Shown here piece after piece: positions 37,754 through 46,716 of a DNA stretch of 64,000 nucleotides. The first letter of the stretch is position 1. Each line of letters opens with the position of its first letter. This DNA is from Candidatus Denitrolinea symbiosum (lineage in GTDB: Bacteria; Chloroflexota; Anaerolineae; Anaerolineales; Villigracilaceae), in assembly GCA_017312345.1 (NCBI GenBank), contig BLAA01000001.1:806001-870000 (forward strand). The letters run 5' to 3'. The translations under genes were made by a program, and so were the position numbers. Below the pieces are notes generated by a model. The model saw only the letters and a program-made list of their open reading frames with translations. It did no database searches and was not told where the DNA came from.

Positions 37754-38995
37754 ATGCAAACACCCTGGGAATACCGCTATGCCCACCGCACACAGAGAAT
37801 GGGCAGTTCCGTCATCCGCGAATTGCTCAAACTCACCGAACAACCGGAAATCATTTCTTTCGCGGGGGGACTGCCCGCGCCGGACGTTTTCCCCGTGAAG
37901 GAATTTCGCGAGGCTTGCAGCGTCGTGCTGGAACAACACGGCGCGCAGGCTTTGCAATACGGCGCCACGGAGGGATACCGTCCGCTTCGCGAGATGATCG
38001 CCCGTCACACCGCGCGCTACGCGGTGGAGGTGTCGTCCGATAACATCCTCATCACTTCAGGCTCGCAGCAGGCGCTGGACTTCATCGGGCGGCTGTTCAT
38101 CAACCGCGGCGACCACATCGTGGTGGAATCGCCCACCTACCTTGGCGCGCTCCAGGCGTGGAACGCCTACGGCGCGCAGTACATCACCGTCCCGATGGAC
38201 GAACACGGCATGATCATCGAGGAACTCGAAGCGGCGCTGCGCGTCGGCCCGAAATTCATCTACGTCCTGCCCAACTTCCAGAACCCGTCGGGTTGCACGC
38301 TCAGCCTCGAGCGGAGGAAAAAACTCGTCGAGCTGGCCGACCGCTACGGGGTCCCGATCATCGAGGACGATCCGTACGGACAGTTGCGCTACGAGGGCGA
38401 ACACCTCCCCTCGGTCGTCTCGCTCGACAGCGAGTTCCGCGGTCCCAACGGCGGACATTACAGCGGCAACGTCATCTACTTAAGCACGTTCTCGAAACTG
38501 CTCGCGCCGGGCCTGCGCCTGGCCTGGGTCATCGCGCCGCCGGAGGTCATCCGCAAACTGGTGATGACCAAACAGGCCGCCGACCTGCATACTTCCTCGT
38601 TCAATCAGTATGTGGCCTACGAAGTCGGCAAGGGCGGATTCATCGATGAACATGCCAAGTTCATCCGCGACGTATATAAGGAACGCCGCGACGTGATGCT
38701 CGAAATGATGGACGAGATGTTCCCGCCCGAGATGCGCTGGACGCGTCCGCATGGCGGCATGTTCCTGTGGGGCATCATGCCCGAAGGCATGGACTCGTCG
38801 GAAGCGCTCAAGATCGCCATCGAACGCAAAGTGGCTTTCGTGCCAGGCACGGCTTTCCACGCCAACGGCGGCGGGGCCAACACCATGCGGCTCAACTTCT
38901 CGTACTCCTCGCCCGACACCATCCGCACCGGCATCACGCGCCTGGGCGGCCTGTTGAAGGAACTGCTGCACGAGAACGGGAACGGTCGCAAATAG
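37754..38995 (+). CDS. PLP-dependent aminotransferase, class I (LysN/2-aminoadipate type)
   Basis: A 413-residue fold-type I enzyme. ISFAGGLPAPDVFP is the N-terminal signature shared with 2-aminoadipate aminotransferase and MocR-type domains. NFQNPSG binds the cofactor ring, DDPYGQLRY follows, and STFSKLLAPGLRLAW contains the Schiff-base lysine and phosphate-binding Arg. It transfers amino groups between amino acids and 2-oxo acids; the preferred substrate is not evident. AAGGAG sits six bases before the ATG. It is a single-gene unit closed by a strong terminator. Confidence 0.88.
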   Translation: MQTPWEYRYAHRTQRMGSSVIRELLKLTEQPEIISFAGGLPAPDVFPVKEFREACSVVLEQHGAQALQYGATEGYRPLREMIARHTARYAVEVSSDNILITSGSQQALDFIGRLFINRGDHIVVESPTYLGALQAWNAYGAQYITVPMDEHGMIIEELEAALRVGPKFIYVLPNFQNPSGCTLSLERRKKLVELADRYGVPIIEDDPYGQLRYEGEHLPSVVSLDSEFRGPNGGHYSGNVIYLSTFSKLLAPGLRLAWVIAPPEVIRKLVMTKQAADLHTSSFNQYVAYEVGKGGFIDEHAKFIRDVYKERRDVMLEMMDEMFPPEMRWTRPHGGMFLWGIMPEGMDSSEALKIAIERKVAFVPGTAFHANGGGANTMRLNFSYSSPDTIRTGITRLGGLLKELLHENGNGRK

Positions 38996-39005
38996 GATGT
39001 AAATA

Positions 39006-39039
39006 AAATCAGGGCGACTCATCCGAGTCGCCCTGATTT
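39006..39039. terminator. bidirectional terminator
   Basis: AAATCAGGGCGACTC, loop ATCC, GAGTCGCCCTGATTT: 15-base perfect arms between the convergent aminotransferase and epimerase genes. Confidence 0.9.
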
Positions 39040-39057
39040 ATTCTGGATGGCCGCGCC

Positions 39058-40020
39058 TCAGGGCGCGTTCTTACGCTTCCACGCCAAAGCGCCTTCGGTA
39101 ATCGAATCGCGCCAGGGGATCTTCGGCTCCCAGCCGAGGTCCCGGCGGATCTTCTGCGCGTTGATGGTCATAACCCGCCAGAGCGGGAAGAACAGGTCAA
39201 TGCTCATCACGTGCGCCGGGTCGTCCGGCGATTGGTGGAGGAACACCTGAAGCCCGACGCGGAACGCGGACGAACGTTTGGTGGGAGCGGGAATGCCCAG
39301 CGCTTTTGCGATTGTCTCAACCGTCTCGGAGATCCTGACCGTCGCGTCTGCGACGTTGTAGACCTGGTTGGCCGCGCCCGGGTGGACGGCGGCCAGCGCC
39401 GCGGCCGCGCTGACGTTTTCCACCGCGCTCAGCGACCATTCCTGCTGTCCGTCGCCCAGATAGGTGAACGTGCCGTTCATCAACATCGGCGCGACGGACG
39501 GGATGAGGAAGCGGTCTCCGCCGCCGGTGATCCAATAGGGACGCAGGATGACGTATTCGAGTCCGCCAGCGCGGACGATCTCCTCCGCCGCGATCTTGCT
39601 GTTGGTGTAGCCGTTGCTTTTGAAAGTCGGCGTGGTTTCGTCCACGTTGCCTTTGAGCATGTTCAGGCCGTACACGCCGGCGGTGCTCATGAACACGAAC
39701 CGTTTCACCCCGCTGGCCTTCGCCGCGTTGAGGAGGGCGCGCGTCCCCTCGGCGTTGACGCGGAGATATTCCGCCGCGTCGCCGCGTCCTGAACCGACCA
39801 GTCCCGCGCAGTGGACGACGGCGTCGCATCCGTCCGCGACCCCCGTCAGCGTGGACGGGATAGTCAGGTCGGCGCTCTCGACTTTTTCCACCACGCCCTG
39901 GACGTGCGCGCTGCCGGCCGGGTTGCGGCTCAGCGCGCGGACGCTGTGACCTTCAAACGCCAGCCGACGCGCGATCAGGTTGCCGACCAGCCCGCTTGTG
40001 CCTGTGACAAGAATTCTCAT
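39058..40020 (-). CDS. NAD-dependent epimerase/dehydratase family protein
   Basis: A 320-residue extended short-chain dehydrogenase. It has TGTSGLVGNLIARRL (NAD-binding glycine motif), MSTAGVYG (active-site serine region) and GYTNSKIAAEE (YxxxK). A C-terminal substrate domain with VYNVAD follows. The target could be a nucleotide sugar or a sterol-like ketone. A GGAG element lies a few bases before the ATG. It is divergent from the ammonia-lyase gene. Confidence 0.85.
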   Translation of the reverse strand: MRILVTGTSGLVGNLIARRLAFEGHSVRALSRNPAGSAHVQGVVEKVESADLTIPSTLTGVADGCDAVVHCAGLVGSGRGDAAEYLRVNAEGTRALLNAAKASGVKRFVFMSTAGVYGLNMLKGNVDETTPTFKSNGYTNSKIAAEEIVRAGGLEYVILRPYWITGGGDRFLIPSVAPMLMNGTFTYLGDGQQEWSLSAVENVSAAAALAAVHPGAANQVYNVADATVRISETVETIAKALGIPAPTKRSSAFRVGLQVFLHQSPDDPAHVMSIDLFFPLWRVMTINAQKIRRDLGWEPKIPWRDSITEGALAWKRKNAP

Positions 40021-40136
40021 AATGTTATCTCCGTTGTGCGGAGTATTTTACACCAATTCGCGCATCGGTTTCCGGCCGGGAACCTGCGGAAAAAGAGTAC
40101 AATTTGACTGTCCATCATCTTTCAAGGAGAATCCCC

Positions 40137-41663
40137 ATGACCATCGTCCTCGACGGTTCATCCCTCACCATCGAAAAAGTTGTCGCCATCGCGCGCGGGA
40201 ACGAAAAAGTGGAACTGGCCCCCGCCGCGCTGGAGCGGATCAAAGCCTGCCGCGCCATGCTGGAAGAGAAACTGGCCGCGAAAGAGATCATGTACGGCAC
40301 GAACACCGGCATCGGCGAGTTTTCGGAAAAGATCCTGAACGACGAGCAGGTGAAGGAATTTCAAAGATACCTTGTCTACAATCACGCCGCGGGGATCGGC
40401 GACCCCGCGCCGGTCGAACACGTGCGCGCCGCGCTGGCGGGACGGATCAACGTCCACGCGCACGGCAACTCGGGCTGCCGTCCCGAGATCACGTTGACGC
40501 TGGTGGAGATGCTCAACAAAGGCGTCACGCCGGTGGTTTGTCAAAAAGGCTCCGTCGGCGCGAGCGGCGACCTGGCCCCGATGGCGCAGGCCGCGCTGCT
40601 CCTGATGGGGGAGGGCGAGGCGTTCTTCGATGGCGAACGACTCGCAGGTTCAGAAGCGATGCGGCGCGCGGGGATTCCGATTCCGGGTCTGCAAGCGCGC
40701 GACGGTCTCGCGACCATCAACGGCTCGAACCTGCTGACGGCCATGTCTGCGTTGCACATTTACGACATGGAACGATTCTTGAAACAGGCCGAGATCGCGG
40801 CGGCGATGTCCATTGAAGCGCTGCTGGGGAATCTCAAACCGTACAACACAAAACTGCACGAACTGCGCGGCTTCAAGGGCGCGGTGACCTCGGCGCGGAA
40901 CATTATGAAGATCGTCGAAGGCTCGGATTTGACGACCGGCAAAATGAAGACGAAAGTGCAGGACGCCTACTCGATGCGCTCCACCCCGCAGGTGATCGGC
41001 GCGGCGCGCGACGCGGTGACGTATGCCCGCTCGCAGGTGGAGATCGAACTGAACGGCGTGGGCGACAACCCGATCTTCATCCCTGAAGATAAACTAACCC
41101 TGACCGGCGCGAACTTTCAGGGATCGCCCGTCTCGCTTCCGATGGACATGGCGGGCGCGGCCGTCACGATGGTCTGCGTGCTGGCCGAGCGGCGGCTCAA
41201 CCGCCTGACCAACCCCGCGCTCTCGCAGGGCCTCCCCGACTTCCTCGCGCACGAACCCGGCTTCTATTCCGGGCTGATGCTCTCGCAATATACCGCCGAC
41301 CATCTCATCGTGGAGCAGCGGATTCTCTCCGCGCCGGCTTCGATCCAGTCCATCCCCGCCGCGGCCGACCAGGAGGACTTCGTCTCGATGGGCATGAACG
41401 TCGCCCTCAAGAACGGACAGATCCTGGACAACGCGTACGGCGTTCTCGGTATCGAGTTCATGGCCGCCGCGCAGGCGTTGGACTTCCGCGAGTTCCATCC
41501 CGGAAAAGGGACGCAAGCCGCGCGCGAAGTCATCCGCAAATACGTCAAGCATCTCGATATTGACCGTCCGCTGTTCAACGATCACAACGCGATGAAAGCG
41601 CTGGTCAAATCGGGCGAGATTTTGGACGTGGTGGAAAAGACGGTGGGCGGCCTGGGCGCGTAG
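40137..41663 (+). CDS. MIO-type aromatic amino acid / histidine ammonia-lyase
   Basis: A 508-residue lyase. GSVGASGDLAPMAQ contains the Ala-Ser-Gly triad that cyclises to the MIO cofactor, and YGTNTGIGEF is the N-terminal active-site loop. It removes ammonia from an aromatic amino acid or histidine without an external cofactor. Length fits histidine ammonia-lyase (HutH), but the motif HGNSGCRPE differs from the usual HutH loop, and no urocanase or other hut genes are present, so the substrate may be another amino acid. AAGGAGA lies at 40124-40130 before the ATG at 40137. A terminator follows. Confidence 0.82.
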   Translation: MTIVLDGSSLTIEKVVAIARGNEKVELAPAALERIKACRAMLEEKLAAKEIMYGTNTGIGEFSEKILNDEQVKEFQRYLVYNHAAGIGDPAPVEHVRAALAGRINVHAHGNSGCRPEITLTLVEMLNKGVTPVVCQKGSVGASGDLAPMAQAALLLMGEGEAFFDGERLAGSEAMRRAGIPIPGLQARDGLATINGSNLLTAMSALHIYDMERFLKQAEIAAAMSIEALLGNLKPYNTKLHELRGFKGAVTSARNIMKIVEGSDLTTGKMKTKVQDAYSMRSTPQVIGAARDAVTYARSQVEIELNGVGDNPIFIPEDKLTLTGANFQGSPVSLPMDMAGAAVTMVCVLAERRLNRLTNPALSQGLPDFLAHEPGFYSGLMLSQYTADHLIVEQRILSAPASIQSIPAAADQEDFVSMGMNVALKNGQILDNAYGVLGIEFMAAAQALDFREFHPGKGTQAAREVIRKYVKHLDIDRPLFNDHNAMKALVKSGEILDVVEKTVGGLGA

Positions 41664-41685
41664 CGCAGACCTGACCTTGAATCAC

Positions 41686-41716
41686 AAACTCCCGCCGAGA
41701 CTCGACGGGAGTTTTC
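41686..41716 (+). terminator. terminator after the ammonia-lyase gene
   Basis: AAACTCCCGCCGAG pairs with CTCGACGGGAGTTT with one mismatch, followed by TCC. The T-run is short. Confidence 0.55.
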
Positions 41717-41744
41717 CTACTCTCTACTCTCTACTCTCTACTCT
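41717..41744. repeat. 7-bp microsatellite (CTACTCT x4) overlapping the lipA 3' end
   Basis: Four exact CTACTCT units in tandem, then CTGC. On the reverse strand, units near 41738 supply the last codons and the TAG stop of lipA. Confidence 0.85.
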
Positions 41745-42682
41745 CTGCTTTCCCCATACAATTTGCGGTGCAATATGCTCAGCGCGCGCACCTGCTCCGC
41801 GGCGTGATACGACGACCTCACCAGCGGATTCGACTCCACCCACTTGAAGCCGATCTCTTTGCCGTAGTCGCGCAGCTCGGCAAACTCCTCCATCGTGTAA
41901 TAGCGCTGCATGGCGAGATGCTTCTTGCTCGGCTGGAGGTACTGGCCGATGGTCAAAATGTCCACGCCCCAACTGCGCTGGTCGCGCATCACGGCTTTGA
42001 CCTCGTCCATCGTCTCGCCGAGACCGACCATGATGCCCGACTTGGTCAGCGCCTCGGGGTCGAGACGTTTCGCGTTCGTGAGCGTCGCCGCGGCCCATTC
42101 GTAGTTGTCCTGCGGCTGGACGGATTTGAACAGGCGCGGCACCGTCTCCACGTTGTGGTTCAAAATTTCGGGACGCGCGTCCATCACGATCTTCAGCGCT
42201 TCCACGCTCCCTTTGAAGTCGGGGATCAGCACCTCGATGGAGCAGCCCGGCAGCAGCTCGCGGATGCGGCGAATGACCATGGCGAAGATCGGCGCGCCGC
42301 CGTCGCGGCGTTCGTCGCGATTGACCGAGGTGATCACCGCGTGCTTCAAATTCATGGACTTGACGGCCTGCGCCACGCGTTCGGCCTCGCCCCAATCGAG
42401 CAGGCCGGGGCGTCCGTGTTTGATGTCGCAGAATCCGCAGGAGCGCGTGCACACGTCGCCGAGCATCAAAAACGTGGCGGTGCCGCTGCCCCAACATTCG
42501 CCCATGTTGGGACACATGGCTTCTTCGCAAACCGTGTGCAGTTCTTTCGAGCGCATCAACGTTTGCAGGCGTTCGTAGTTTTCGCCCGAAGGGGCGCGTA
42601 CCTTGATCCATTCCGGGCGGCGCAGCGGACGCGCTTCCGTCTCGACGGCGACCCGGTCTCGTGTAGGGGTGGTAATTGCCAT
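41738..42682 (-). CDS. lipA: lipoyl synthase
   Basis: A 314-residue radical SAM enzyme that inserts two sulfurs into protein-bound octanoate. The auxiliary cluster cysteines are [12 protein letters not shown], and the radical SAM motif is [10 protein letters not shown]. The C-terminal serine-rich segment [13 protein letters not shown] is also typical. All required residues are present. AGAGGA precedes the ATG. The last residues ESRE and the stop derive from the CTACTCT microsatellite, so length variation at the tail is plausible. The gene stands apart from the ligase-like and lpd genes of the same pathway. Confidence 0.96.
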   Translation of the reverse strand: MAITTPTRDRVAVETEARPLRRPEWIKVRAPSGENYERLQTLMRSKELHTVCEEAMCPNMGECWGSGTATFLMLGDVCTRSCGFCDIKHGRPGLLDWGEAERVAQAVKSMNLKHAVITSVNRDERRDGGAPIFAMVIRRIRELLPGCSIEVLIPDFKGSVEALKIVMDARPEILNHNVETVPRLFKSVQPQDNYEWAAATLTNAKRLDPEALTKSGIMVGLGETMDEVKAVMRDQRSWGVDILTIGQYLQPSKKHLAMQRYYTMEEFAELRDYGKEIGFKWVESNPLVRSSYHAAEQVRALSILHRKLYGESRE

Positions 42683-42769
42683 TAATCCTCTTCGTTTCGA
42701 TACGCTAATTTCGTGAAATTCGTGTTATTCGCGGCAAAAAAGAGACGCCGACTTTATTTTCGATGAAGC

Positions 42770-44086
42770 CTAATGCTTCCTGACTTTCAACCGCAGGCCT
42801 TTGACTTCGACAACCTCGACCTGGTCTCCCTTACGGATCGCGCCGGACCCTTCGGCCTGTTCCGCGCTCCACAGTTCGCTCTGCAATTGGACCTGACCTG
42901 TCTGGCCGCTCCACGCGGTGACTTTCCCTGTCTTGCCCGCGAGGGATTCGACTCCCGCGCGGATCGGCGCGTGACGCGCCCGCAGCGCGATCGTCATCAC
43001 CGCGAAGGCCATCCCGCCGAGCAGGACGCCGGTCCCCACCACCAGCGGCGTCGAGACGCGCGGCTGGAATTCGAACGGGGCCGCGGGCGTGGAGTTGAAC
43101 AGCACCAGCATCCCGAAAATGAACGAGGCCGCGCCGGCCGCGGTCAACCCGCCGTGCGTGGGCGCTTTGATGTCGAGCAGGAACAGCACGAACGCGGTGA
43201 CGAGGAAAATGATCCCGAACCAGTTCAGGGACAGCGACCCGCCTCCGTAGATCGCCAGCGCGATGCAGACCACGCCGATGAACCCCGACACCCATCCGCC
43301 CGGCTGGGCGAGTTCGAAATAGAGCGCCAGCATCCCGATGGTCATCAAAATGGAAATGATGTTCGGGTCGTTGAGGACGAGCAGGAATTCCTCGACGAAC
43401 GTCATCGGCAGGGACTCGGCGCGGGCGTTGGCGGTGTGCAACGTGCGCGGCCCGTCCGTCATCTGGACCGTGAAGCCGTCCAGCTTTTGGAGCAAATCGG
43501 AAGTGTCGTTCGCGATGAAGTCAATCAGGTGAACTTTGAGCGCCTCGTCCGAGGTGACGGCGGTCGCCTTCAGGATCATGGATTCGGCGAGTTGGAGCGC
43601 TTCTTCGCCGCGCCACTGGGTGAACGTGCGGGCTTTGGCGGTCAGCGCTTCCATCTCCTTGGCTTTCATGGTCTCGCCGAGGTCCTCGCCGGAGCCGCCG
43701 ACCGGGCTGGCCGCGCCGATGGTGGTCTGCGGGGCCATCGCCGCGGCATGCGCGGACATGGTGATGACCGCGCCCGCGCTCGCGGCCCACGCCCCGCGCG
43801 GGCCGACGTATACGACCACAGGCACGCGGCTGGCGCGGATCGTCTCCGTGATCTGGTTCATGACGGTGATGAGTCCGCCCGGCGTGTTCAGCTCGACAAT
43901 CAGGACTTCGGCGTTCTCGCGTTCGGCGATCCGTATCCCGCGCTGGATGTACTCCTGCATGGTGGGCATGATCGGCCCCTCGGCTTTCAGCACGAGCGCG
44001 AGCGGACGGTCGCTCTGGGCGCGGCCCCGGCCCGAGAAAACCGCCAGCAGGCCCAAAGTCAGGAGAAAGATGCGGAGGAGTTTCAT
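42770..44086 (-). CDS. NfeD-family membrane serine protease
   Basis: A 438-residue protein: signal peptide (ending SGRGRAQS), a ClpP/crotonase-like domain with ELNTPGGLI and GAWAASAGAVITM (the serine in the second is the probable nucleophile), and a lysine in the following helix. Four membrane helices and a C-terminal OB-fold domain (GKTGKVTAW...RKGDQVEVVEV) follow. This is the long NfeD form, whose relatives cleave stomatin partners; no stomatin gene is adjacent here. The reverse strand has TATAAT at 44094-44099, seven bases before the ATG, so the message is probably leaderless. Confidence 0.88.
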   Translation of the reverse strand: MKLLRIFLLTLGLLAVFSGRGRAQSDRPLALVLKAEGPIMPTMQEYIQRGIRIAERENAEVLIVELNTPGGLITVMNQITETIRASRVPVVVYVGPRGAWAASAGAVITMSAHAAAMAPQTTIGAASPVGGSGEDLGETMKAKEMEALTAKARTFTQWRGEEALQLAESMILKATAVTSDEALKVHLIDFIANDTSDLLQKLDGFTVQMTDGPRTLHTANARAESLPMTFVEEFLLVLNDPNIISILMTIGMLALYFELAQPGGWVSGFIGVVCIALAIYGGGSLSLNWFGIIFLVTAFVLFLLDIKAPTHGGLTAAGAASFIFGMLVLFNSTPAAPFEFQPRVSTPLVVGTGVLLGGMAFAVMTIALRARHAPIRAGVESLAGKTGKVTAWSGQTGQVQLQSELWSAEQAEGSGAIRKGDQVEVVEVKGLRLKVRKH

Positions 44087-44093
44087 GCCTGCT

Positions 44094-44099
44094 ATTATA
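44094..44099 (-). promoter_or_regulatory. -10 box of the NfeD gene
   Basis: TATAAT on the reverse strand, seven bases before the ATG at 44086. Confidence 0.5.
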
Positions 44100-44132
44100 C
44101 TCGCGGGTGTATACTATTAAAGAAGGAATCGC

Positions 44133-44846
44133 ATGACTGACCGATCATCGCCCTCCCCGAATCGCGTTTCGATAAGCATGTTCGCGCGCGTCGCCGTCCT
44201 TTTCCTCCTGCTCATGCTTTTCCCCTTCCCGATTGCGGGACGGTGGGACTGGTGGGGCGCGTGGGCGAGCGGAATCCTGATGGTCGTCTCGTTCATCGTC
44301 AGCCGGGCGATCGCGGCCCGCGTCCACCCGGACCTTTTGGCGGAGCGCGGCAAATTCCTGGCGCATGAAGACGTCAAGCCCTGGGACAAGATCCTATCGC
44401 CCATCGTCGGCCTGTTCGGCATGATCGCCATCTCCGCGACAGCCGCGCTGAACCTGCGTTTCGGCTGGCCGCCCCGCGCATCTTTGGGAATGCAACTGAC
44501 CGGGCTGGCAATCGCCGCGCTGGGATACGCGCTGGCAAGTTGGGCATTGATCGTCAACCGCTTCTTTTCGGGCGTGGTGCGCATCCAAAAAGAGCGCGGC
44601 CACGTTGTGGTGGACTCGGGTCCCTATCGCCTCGTCCGCCATCCCGGATATCTCGGAAGCGTGATCGGCGACCTGGGAATCCCGCTTCTGCTGGGTTCCT
44701 ATTGGGCGTTGATCCCGGCCCTGCTCACGATCGTCGCGGTCTTCGTCCGCGCCGCGCTGGAAGACAAGACTTTGCAGGACGAATTGCCCGGCTACGCCGA
44801 GTACGCGCGGCGCACGCGCTATCGGCTGATACCGGGCGTATGGTAA
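44133..44846 (+). CDS. isoprenylcysteine carboxyl methyltransferase family protein
   Basis: A 237-residue membrane protein. The C-terminal VVDSGPYRLVRHPGYLGSV and ALEDKTLQDELPGYAEYARR are the AdoMet-binding signature of the ICMT/PEMT family, and it ends YRLIPGVW as relatives do. Bacterial members methylate unknown small lipophilic substrates. Four to five membrane helices are seen. AAGGAA precedes the ATG; TATACT lies near 44110. The reading frame continues open beyond the stop for 43 codons, a separate remnant. Confidence 0.85.
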   Translation: MTDRSSPSPNRVSISMFARVAVLFLLLMLFPFPIAGRWDWWGAWASGILMVVSFIVSRAIAARVHPDLLAERGKFLAHEDVKPWDKILSPIVGLFGMIAISATAALNLRFGWPPRASLGMQLTGLAIAALGYALASWALIVNRFFSGVVRIQKERGHVVVDSGPYRLVRHPGYLGSVIGDLGIPLLLGSYWALIPALLTIVAVFVRAALEDKTLQDELPGYAEYARRTRYRLIPGVW

Positions 44847-44978
44847 ACCGCCGCCGAGAGACTCCCCAAGCGCGGCGCGCTCCTCGTCGCCAGCGCCGAC
44901 GCCCACTTCGCCGGCGCGTACTTCATCCTCCGTAAGGAAACCGCCGAAGACGACATCGCTGAATTGGATATTCTGTAA
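44847..44978 (+). pseudogene. unidentified coding remnant
   Basis: Forty-three in-frame codons follow the ICMT stop directly and end in TAA. They read smoothly (RGALLVASADAHFAGAYFIL, RKETAEDDIAELDIL) with the third-position GC bias of real genes here, but there is no start codon or ribosome binding site. ICMT itself ends normally, so this is best seen as the tail of a lost gene. I do not recognise the family. Confidence 0.35.
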
Positions 44979-45008
44979 CGCAAAGCGTCGTTTTGTACTG
45001 TGAGAATC

Positions 45009-45893
45009 ATGTTTCGCAAACTTTTTTGGATTTTGACCCTCGCGGCCCTCGCGGCCTGCTCGACTCCCGCCTCTCCCTCGACTTCGGGCGGACTCTCCGT
45101 CGTCGCCACCACCTCCCTCATCGGCGACGCGGCGCGGCAGGTGGGCGGTCCGCGCGTGACCGTCCGCGTGCTCCTGCCCATCGGCGCGGACCCGCACGCC
45201 TACGACCCGCGTCCGCAGGACGTGGCCGCGCTGAGCGGCGCGGACCTCGTCCTCGTCAACGGCTTCGACCTCGAGGTTACCCTCCAGCCGCTGCTGACGG
45301 ACGCGGCCAACGTCGTCGTCGTTTCGGAGGGCATCGCCGCCCTGCCTTTCTCGGGCGAGGAAGGCGGACTCGACCCGCACGTCTGGCAGGACCCGAACAA
45401 CGTTATCGTGTGGACGCGCAACATCGCCGACGCGTTCTCCAAAGCCGATCCCGCTCACGCGGACGAGTATCAAGTCAACGCGGAGAAGTACATTGCCGAG
45501 CTGACTTCGCTCGACGCCTGGATCCGCGAACGGGTGGCGGAAATTCCCGAGGCGAATCGCAAACTCGTCACCGACCACGAGGCCTTCGGGTATTTCGCGG
45601 CGCGCTACGGCTTTGAGCAGGTCGGGACGGTGATCCCCTCGCTGAGCACGGGCGCGGCTCCCTCGGCGCGGGAACTCGCCGCGCTGGAGGACGCGATCCG
45701 CTCCAGCGGCGTAAAGGCCGTCTTCGTCGGCTCCACCGTCAGTCCCGATTTGAGCCGCCGCGTCGCCGATGACACGGGCGTCCGTCTCGTGTCCCTTTTT
45801 ACAGGCTCGTTGAGCGCGGCGGGCGGCGGCGCGGAGACCTACCTGGACATGATCCGCTACAACGTCAACGCGATCGTCGAAGCATTACAGTAA
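45009..45893 (+). CDS. zinc/manganese ABC transporter substrate-binding lipoprotein
   Basis: A 294-residue cluster A-I binding protein with lipobox LAALAACST. SVVATTSLIGDAARQVGG starts the first domain. Metal ligands are seen as the His of GADPHAYDPRP, the His of GLDPHVWQDP and the His of VTDHEAFGYFA, with a late acidic residue probable. There is no His-rich loop, so zinc or manganese cannot be separated. The GTG at 45000 is an alternative start. It heads an operon with the ATPase and permease. Confidence 0.9.
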   Translation: MFRKLFWILTLAALAACSTPASPSTSGGLSVVATTSLIGDAARQVGGPRVTVRVLLPIGADPHAYDPRPQDVAALSGADLVLVNGFDLEVTLQPLLTDAANVVVVSEGIAALPFSGEEGGLDPHVWQDPNNVIVWTRNIADAFSKADPAHADEYQVNAEKYIAELTSLDAWIRERVAEIPEANRKLVTDHEAFGYFAARYGFEQVGTVIPSLSTGAAPSARELAALEDAIRSSGVKAVFVGSTVSPDLSRRVADDTGVRLVSLFTGSLSAAGGGAETYLDMIRYNVNAIVEALQ

Positions 45894-45918
45894 GACCTGT
45901 CTCACGCATCGAATAACC

Positions 45919-46716
45919 ATGTATCCGCATATTCTTCACCGAATCGACGAACCGATCCTCGACGTGCAGAAATTGACCGTCCGTTATAACGGGCGCGCGG
46001 CGCTCGACGACGTGACCTTCCACCTGCACGCGGGCGAACGCGTCGCGGTTGTCGGTCCGAACGGCGCGGGGAAAAGCACGCTCTTCAAAGTGGTGGCGGG
46101 CGTCCTCGCGCCTACTTCGGGGAGCGTGACCGTTTCGGGGACGCGTCCCGCCACGCACGTCTGCATCGGTTACGTCCCCCAGCGCAGTCACGTGGACTGG
46201 AATTTCCCCGTCAGCGTGGCGGACGTGGCGATGATGGGACGCTCCGCCGTGATGGGCGCGTTCCGCTGGCCGACGCGCCGCGATTGGGACTTCGTGCGCG
46301 GCGCGCTCGAAACTGTGGAACTCGCCGACCTCGCCAAACGGCAGATCAGCGAACTCTCGGGCGGACAGCAGCAGCGCATGTTCATCGCCCGCGCCCTGGC
46401 GCAGCAAGCCGAGTTGATGCTGATGGACGAGCCGCTGACGGGACTCGACCTGCCCGCGCAGGAGGGGATTCTCAACCTGCTCGATAAACTCCAAAAGCAA
46501 AACGTCACCGTGATGGTAGCCACGCACGACCTGGACCAGGCGGAAAAGCATTTCGACCGCGTGATGCTGTTGAACCGCAAAGTGATTGGCTTCGGCGCGT
46601 CGAAGGAAGTCCTGACGCCCGAACGGTTGATGCAGGCCTACGGCAACCGAATGAGACTGGTCGACGCGGACGGCAAATTGATGACGTTCGATGAGGATTG
46701 CTGCGGAGACGAATGA
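45919..46716 (+). CDS. metal ABC transporter ATP-binding protein
   Basis: A 265-residue ABC ATPase with Walker A VGPNGAGKSTL, signature LSGGQQQRMFIARAL, and Walker B LMLMDEPLTGLD. Q-loop PQRSHVDW and switch histidine VATHDLDQ are intact; RSHVDWNFPV is typical for the zinc/manganese subfamily. It begins 26 bases after the binding protein and its stop overlaps the permease start. Confidence 0.93.
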   Translation: MYPHILHRIDEPILDVQKLTVRYNGRAALDDVTFHLHAGERVAVVGPNGAGKSTLFKVVAGVLAPTSGSVTVSGTRPATHVCIGYVPQRSHVDWNFPVSVADVAMMGRSAVMGAFRWPTRRDWDFVRGALETVELADLAKRQISELSGGQQQRMFIARALAQQAELMLMDEPLTGLDLPAQEGILNLLDKLQKQNVTVMVATHDLDQAEKHFDRVMLLNRKVIGFGASKEVLTPERLMQAYGNRMRLVDADGKLMTFDEDCCGDE

